DNA from: Robiginitomaculum sp.
GTDB taxonomy: Bacteria > Pseudomonadota > Alphaproteobacteria > Caulobacterales > Maricaulaceae
NCBI GenBank assembly: GCA_021776595.1
Contig: JAJFFP010000018.1
Span: 1 to 64,000 of the forward strand
Length of the DNA: 64,000 nucleotides
Direction of reading: 5' to 3'
The notes beneath the pieces were generated by a model. The model was not told the DNA's origin. It searched no databases and saw only the letters and a list, made by a program, of their open reading frames with translations. Position 1 is the stretch's first letter. Each line of letters opens with the position of its first letter. Below are positions 59,883 through 64,000 of this stretch, piece after piece. The position numbers were made by a program, and so were the translations under genes.

Positions 59883-60482
59883 GAGTGTTTCCAATCATTA
59901 AAAGGTTTACGTGTAATCACTGGGCACACCATACCTGGAGGCCATAGCTAAATTTACTTACTGTATCTAGGGCACCCTCTAAACCTCAGCCCCCCGGATT
60001 ACGTCAAGCAGGATTGGTTTTACAGTTTGCTTGACCGCACTGTCAACTGTTTTGATAAAAAACTTGTGCTTATCTGTGTGTTTACCCGAATTTTGCCAGA
60101 ACCCTTATGCGGAAAGGTGGTTTCCCTGTATTTTTCCCGCTTTTTCCCCTCACAAGCGAGCGCCTATTGCCCAACACATGTGGCATAACCGCAACAGAAT
60201 GCGGCAAGCCAATGGTTAACCTGTGCCTTGCCAGTGCTTTGCCTGCGCCTTGCCCGAGCTTTAATAGACAAATGCCTCGCCAGAATCGCATCCATAAAAG
60301 CGGCGTGTCTTTATAATCCAGCACTTTGTCAGCATATTTTACCCCTGTTCGTCGATAAACCATGCCCACAGGAGTGAATTTTTCTCCTTGCAGTCCATTT
60401 AGGCTGTGCCATACCTGTGTGCAAGGCAAGCCATGAAAATGGTGATATACGCCATTATTATTTATACCGCAGGAATATGAGT
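59883..60482. other. Divergent regulatory gap, no gene
   Basis: The 600-base gap separates the starts of the secreted protein and xthA genes. I see no convincing frame. It holds a candidate promoter for the secreted protein, a leader of about 130 bases, and DNA for the xthA promoter. Confidence 0.5.
60019..60046 (-). promoter_or_regulatory. Candidate promoter of the secreted-protein gene
   Basis: On the minus strand a perfect TTGACA (60046-60041) is separated by 16 bases from TGTAAA (60024-60019). Transcription would begin near 60012 and leave a leader of about 130 bases. Confidence 0.35.
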
Positions 60483-61265
60483 ATGAAAATTGCGACCTGG
60501 AATGTAAACTCGGTGCGGACCCGCCTCCCTACTTTGCTTGACTGGTTTGAAAGCGCGCAACCGGACATCGCCTGCCTGCAGGAAATCAAATGCCAGAATG
60601 AGCAATTCCCCCGTGCCGAGTTTGAAGCGCTTGGCTATAACTGTGCCGTGCACGGGCAGAAAAGTTATAATGGCGTTGCCATACTTTCACGTTATGAGAT
60701 TGAGGAAAGTATAAATGGCCTGCCCGGTAATAAAAATGATGACCATGCCCGTTATATCGAAGCCGTAATCAATGCCCCAAAAGGACCCCTGCGCGTGGCC
60801 AGCATCTATCTGCCCAATGGCAATCCGGTGGATAGCGATAAATTTACCTATAAGCTGGAATGGATGCAGCGGCTGCACGCCCATGCGAAACAACTTCTTG
60901 CCTATGAGGAAAAACTGGTGCTGGCCGGGGATTATAATGTCATCTACCGCGATGTTGATTGTTGGGACCCTTTGGTATGGGCCAATGATGCGCTTTATGC
61001 CAAAGAGGTGCGCGATGCCTTCGCCTCTTTGATGTGGGAAGGCCTGACCGATGCGTATCTGGCCAAAGACGGGCGGGCGCATCAATACACTTTTTGGGAT
61101 TATCAACGCGGCGCCTGGCAGCGCGGGCACGGCATCCACATTGACCATATCCTGCTGTCCCCACAGGCCGCCGATGTTCTGGAAAGTGTTACAATACATA
61201 AAGAAGCCCGTGCCATGGAAAAACCATCGGACCATGTGCCGGTGGTCGCCGCGCTGGACGCCTGA
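60483..61265 (+). CDS. xthA: Exodeoxyribonuclease III
   Basis: The 260-residue enzyme is an AP endonuclease of base-excision repair. It has MKIATWNVNSVR, LQEIKCQNEQFP (metal Glu), YNGVAILSR, GDYNV and KPSDHVPVVA (catalytic Asp-His). The AGGA site is 8 bases before the ATG at 60483 and only 2 from an ATG two codons earlier, so the later start is favoured. Confidence 0.95.
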   Translation: MKIATWNVNSVRTRLPTLLDWFESAQPDIACLQEIKCQNEQFPRAEFEALGYNCAVHGQKSYNGVAILSRYEIEESINGLPGNKNDDHARYIEAVINAPKGPLRVASIYLPNGNPVDSDKFTYKLEWMQRLHAHAKQLLAYEEKLVLAGDYNVIYRDVDCWDPLVWANDALYAKEVRDAFASLMWEGLTDAYLAKDGRAHQYTFWDYQRGAWQRGHGIHIDHILLSPQAADVLESVTIHKEARAMEKPSDHVPVVAALDA

Positions 61266-61269
61266 ACCC

Positions 61270-61938
61270 ATGGGCATGATGCAAAAGCCTGCGGACAGGT
61301 GGATTGAAAACCTGTGGCTGGGCACCGCAGCCATTCTGGCTCTGGCCTATTTGCTGGTACCGGATCAACTTGGTGGCGTTTTGGCTGCCGGGGTAAAATC
61401 CCTGCCCATCTGGATACTGGCCTGGCTGGCATATAATGCCGGTAATGTGGCGGCACATCGTGCGTTGGCTCTGGCGTTTTTATTCTCCGGCTTTGGCGAT
61501 CTGTTCCTGTCCCTGTCTTTTGGCAATAATTTTGCCTTTGGCATGGGGGCATTCCTGCTGGCGCAAATTGCTTTTATCATTTGCTTCTGGCCACAGCGGC
61601 AAGGACTGTCTGCACTGTCCATGCCAGGAAAAGCCATCATGGTGCTGGTTATACTTTTGGCGATAACCCTGGGCGCATGGCTGTTACCGTTGGCTGGCCC
61701 GCTGGCCCCGGCATTGATGGTTTACTTTGGTGCGCTCACCCTCATGGTTTTGCTGGCGCTTGGTGGAAAGGTCTCCAATATCGCCAAAATCGGGGCGGTT
61801 CTATTTTTGCTTTCCGATAGCCTGATCGGCATTGATCGTTTTGCGCACCCCCTGCCTGAACGGCATTTACTGGTCATGGGCAGTTATTATCTGGCACAGA
61901 TGTTCCTGTTTTGGGGTATGGTGCAAAAAAGAGCCTGA
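61270..61938 (+). CDS. YhhN family membrane protein
   Basis: The 222-residue protein has about eight membrane segments with SGFGDLFLSLSFG and FLLSDSLIGIDRF. These Asp-containing motifs mark the YhhN/TMEM86 family, in which the mammalian members are lysoplasmalogenases. It begins 4 bases after xthA. Whether this member hydrolyses lipids is unknown. Confidence 0.85.
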   Translation: MGMMQKPADRWIENLWLGTAAILALAYLLVPDQLGGVLAAGVKSLPIWILAWLAYNAGNVAAHRALALAFLFSGFGDLFLSLSFGNNFAFGMGAFLLAQIAFIICFWPQRQGLSALSMPGKAIMVLVILLAITLGAWLLPLAGPLAPALMVYFGALTLMVLLALGGKVSNIAKIGAVLFLLSDSLIGIDRFAHPLPERHLLVMGSYYLAQMFLFWGMVQKRA

Positions 61939-61947
61939 TCGCGTGGT

Positions 61948-62895
61948 TCAGGGATTTTTTTTATTGCCAATCACGCCATCGACAAGATCAAAAATGCCCA
62001 AAAACGCGTATGCTGTCTCACGGGCTGCATTTTTCACGCCTTGGGTATTATCAGCAAAGTCTGGATAGAAACCATCACCGCCAGTGATAGAAACCATAAC
62101 CGATTGTTCAAAAAACACGGCTTGTAGCTCACGATTTTTGTTCTTTCGCTCCAGTTTCAACAACCCCTCCATAAACAGGGGGTCAACCAGATAACGCCCT
62201 TCCACCTGATCCGTTGAATAGACTTCAAATATTTTCTCAAACATTGGATCCACAAGACCAACGCGTTTCAATCCTTTTGCCGGACCTGACCGTTTATTAA
62301 AAAAGCCGGCATCCCTGGCAATCAGGGTATGGCCTGCAAAATGACGATGATAGGGGATATGCAATAATTGGCCGAAAAATACCGGAATCCACGTCACTGT
62401 TTTATTTTTACCTGAGCCGCTTTCAACGCGGCTTTCCAGATAAGCCTCAAACATGCTGAACGGTACGCCATGACGTTCCCCCGTAACCAATTCAGTAAAT
62501 TTCGCCCGGTCATGATCCGGGACCAGCTTTGCGCGCTTCAAACGATTAAAATGCGGGGGCGTAAAGCCATCCTCCTGATATGTCAGGCCCAAAAATCGAG
62601 ATACCAGTGTGACAATAGAATCCCTGAATGAAGTTTCTGCCTCTGACATTTTCAAAAAACCGGGTGCCATTCCAAGAAGCAACACCAGCACAAAAGCGAC
62701 CAATGCCCAAATCCATGACTGGAAGAACACAAAAATTGCAAGCCCCAGGCCCGCTCCTGCCAGAAAGCCTGTCAGCCCCCCCTTTTTCAGCTGCGCCTTA
62801 CCAGCATTGCGCTCCACCAATGTGGCCTTGAACAACGGCAAAAGGCGTTCATCTACAAAGGCATCAAAGCCTTCCATGATTGGTTTATCAGCCAT
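61948..62895 (-). CDS. DUF3137 membrane protein
   Basis: The 315-residue protein has two adjacent membrane segments at about 42-75 followed by a soluble domain (GERHGVPFSMFEAYLESR, LVDPMFEKIFEVYSTDQVEGRYLVDPLFME). The DQVEGRYL..P.FME pattern is that of DUF3137, function unknown. It is 17 bases after the S9 peptidase on the same strand. Confidence 0.8.
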   Translation of the reverse strand: MADKPIMEGFDAFVDERLLPLFKATLVERNAGKAQLKKGGLTGFLAGAGLGLAIFVFFQSWIWALVAFVLVLLLGMAPGFLKMSEAETSFRDSIVTLVSRFLGLTYQEDGFTPPHFNRLKRAKLVPDHDRAKFTELVTGERHGVPFSMFEAYLESRVESGSGKNKTVTWIPVFFGQLLHIPYHRHFAGHTLIARDAGFFNKRSGPAKGLKRVGLVDPMFEKIFEVYSTDQVEGRYLVDPLFMEGLLKLERKNKNRELQAVFFEQSVMVSITGGDGFYPDFADNTQGVKNAARETAYAFLGIFDLVDGVIGNKKNP

Positions 62896-62912
62896 GGTTA
62901 TCTGACAAAATA

Positions 62913-64000
62913 TCAGGGTGCTGATTTCAGGTGCTTGTCCAAAAACGCAAGATAGGCCTCCGAGGCGGCAATGCGATTTTTACGGTTGCGAAAGCCATGT
63001 CCCTCATCGGGGAACACCAGATATTCCACCTCGACGCCATTGGCCCTGACTTTTTCAACCAGCTCATCGCTCTCGATTTTAAGCACCCGTGGGTCATTCA
63101 CGCCTTGCACCACCAGCAAGGGCTTGACGATGTTTTGCGTATGAAACAGCGGCGAAATACGTTTGTGGCGCTCTTCATCCGTGGCCGGATCGCCCATCTC
63201 GTCATAAAGCGCGACTTTGAAAGATTCCCACCAGGGCGGAATGGACTTTAAGGTGCGCACCCAATTGGTGACGCCAAAAATATCCACCCCCGCATCAAAC
63301 ACATCCGGCTCAAACGCCAGCGCCGCCGCCACCATATAGCCGCCATAAGAGCCGCCCATAATGGCAATATTGCCGCCGTCCACCCAATCCTGACTTTCCA
63401 GGTATTTACGGGCGTAAACTATGTCCTGCAAATCCACTTCGCCATGGCGTTTATCATCCATGTGGTTAAAGGTTTTGCCATAACCGGACGAGCCGCGATT
63501 ATTGGCCGCCAGCACGGTAAAACCATGGTTCACCAGATGCTGCACCAGCGGGTTATACCCAGTGCGGCTTTGCCCGCCCGGCCCACCATGCACCAGCACA
63601 ATGGCAGGCACTTTGATGTCCGCACTTGCCATTTTCGGGCGATACAAAATACCAGGGATTTTCAAGCCATCAAAGCTCTCATACCGCACCACCTGGCTAT
63701 CCACCAGCGAAGATTGTGCGATGGCCGGGTTCAGCGCCTTGGTCAGCGCCTTATCGGTGCCGGCGACCAGATCAATAATATGCACATTTGACGGGCTGGT
63801 ATCGGCGTTTAGCAAGAATGCAATTTTGCTGTCATCTCTGGAAAAGCGAACACTGCGAATATCGCCCGGCGGCAGATCTGGCAGAGCCAGTGCCGCACCG
63901 GTTTTAGCATCGCTCAGGCTGACTTTGGTGCGCGCATCGGCATTGACGCCGCTCACCCGGTATTTGCCGCTTTTGGATGTGGTGGTGAAGGAAACATCCC
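62913..64000 (-). CDS. S9 family peptidase, N-terminally truncated by the window
   Basis: The visible 362 residues hold the end of a beta-propeller (RFSRDDSKIAFLLNAD) and a complete alpha/beta-hydrolase domain. The nucleophile Ser is in GGSYGGYM, Asp is in VNDPRV and His in PDEGHGF. The frame stays open to 64000 with no start needed. It belongs to the prolyl oligopeptidase/acylaminoacyl-peptidase group, different from the DPP-IV type at 816-3071. Whether it is secreted cannot be seen. Confidence 0.9.
   Translation of the reverse strand, partial: DVSFTTTSKSGKYRVSGVNADARTKVSLSDAKTGAALALPDLPPGDIRSVRFSRDDSKIAFLLNADTSPSNVHIIDLVAGTDKALTKALNPAIAQSSLVDSQVVRYESFDGLKIPGILYRPKMASADIKVPAIVLVHGGPGGQSRTGYNPLVQHLVNHGFTVLAANNRGSSGYGKTFNHMDDKRHGEVDLQDIVYARKYLESQDWVDGGNIAIMGGSYGGYMVAAALAFEPDVFDAGVDIFGVTNWVRTLKSIPPWWESFKVALYDEMGDPATDEERHKRISPLFHTQNIVKPLLVVQGVNDPRVLKIESDELVEKVRANGVEVEYLVFPDEGHGFRNRKNRIAASEAYLAFLDKHLKSAP

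Overview
The window is about 64 kb of a moderately GC-rich alphaproteobacterial chromosome. Supporting evidence is the rpsF-rpsR-rplI block, fabD-fabG-acpP-fabF-mltG-yicC-gmk, alr-mlaE-mlaF, radA-cvpA-purF, the yfgM-like/bamB/der/hemN run, an NDUFS4-type complex I subunit beside tRNA-Pro, and an LdtR-like MarR regulator. TonB receptors, secreted S9 peptidases and FlgO-TPR membrane proteins suggest an aquatic heterotroph of Hyphomonadales/Kordiimonadales type. The order and genus cannot be fixed from the sequence alone.

Layout. 1-3.1 kb: end of rarA, a repeat-rich gap and a DPP-IV peptidase. 3.2-9.3 kb: tRNA(CAT), TPR-sulfotransferase, TonB receptor, GntP permease. 9.4-20.7 kb: nitrilase, acyl-CoA ligase with a GIY-YIG protein, pdxH, a DnaJ-like protein, aroC, a glycine-zipper envelope protein, an Xaa-Pro aminopeptidase, a second repeat-rich gap and a FlgO-TPR membrane protein. 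20.7-26.7 kb: gmk and fatty-acid synthesis genes. 26.8-28.3 kb: ribosomal proteins. 28.3-30.1 kb: a cysteine-rich HTH regulator divergent from a DUF4142 lipoprotein and a cupredoxin lipoprotein. 30.1-35.7 kb: dnaB with DnaA-box-like sites, alr, mlaE, mlaF, an ArsR/SRPBCC pair and a YjbR-type gene. 35.8-45.1 kb: radA, cvpA, purF, SDR, hemN, der, bamB and a TPR protein. 45.2-49.6 kb: an ECF sigma module, a MarR regulator, aidB, tRNA-Arg, a complex I subunit and tRNA-Pro. 49.6-58.1 kb: DUF192, rfbB-rfbA, a D-2-hydroxyacid dehydrogenase, an AT-rich flavin monooxygenase, and a TPP decarboxylase with an FMN hydroxyacid oxidase. 58.4-64 kb: a secreted protein, xthA, YhhN, DUF3137 and a truncated S9 peptidase.

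Most of the window is ordinary core genome. The unexplained parts are mainly non-coding. First, a two-module repeat with GACCCT/TTAATGACCCT micro-repeats occurs twice, about 17 kb apart and in opposite orientation. Second, a 51-bp repeat starts inside the CCA end of two different tRNA genes. Third, several operator-like palindromes sit beside regulators. Candidate functional modules are the FMN oxidase plus TPP decarboxylase pair, the regulator/DUF4142/cupredoxin set, the short ECF sigma operon, and a secreted cysteine-containing protein with a strong terminator. No prophage, transposase, CRISPR array or obvious defence system was seen.
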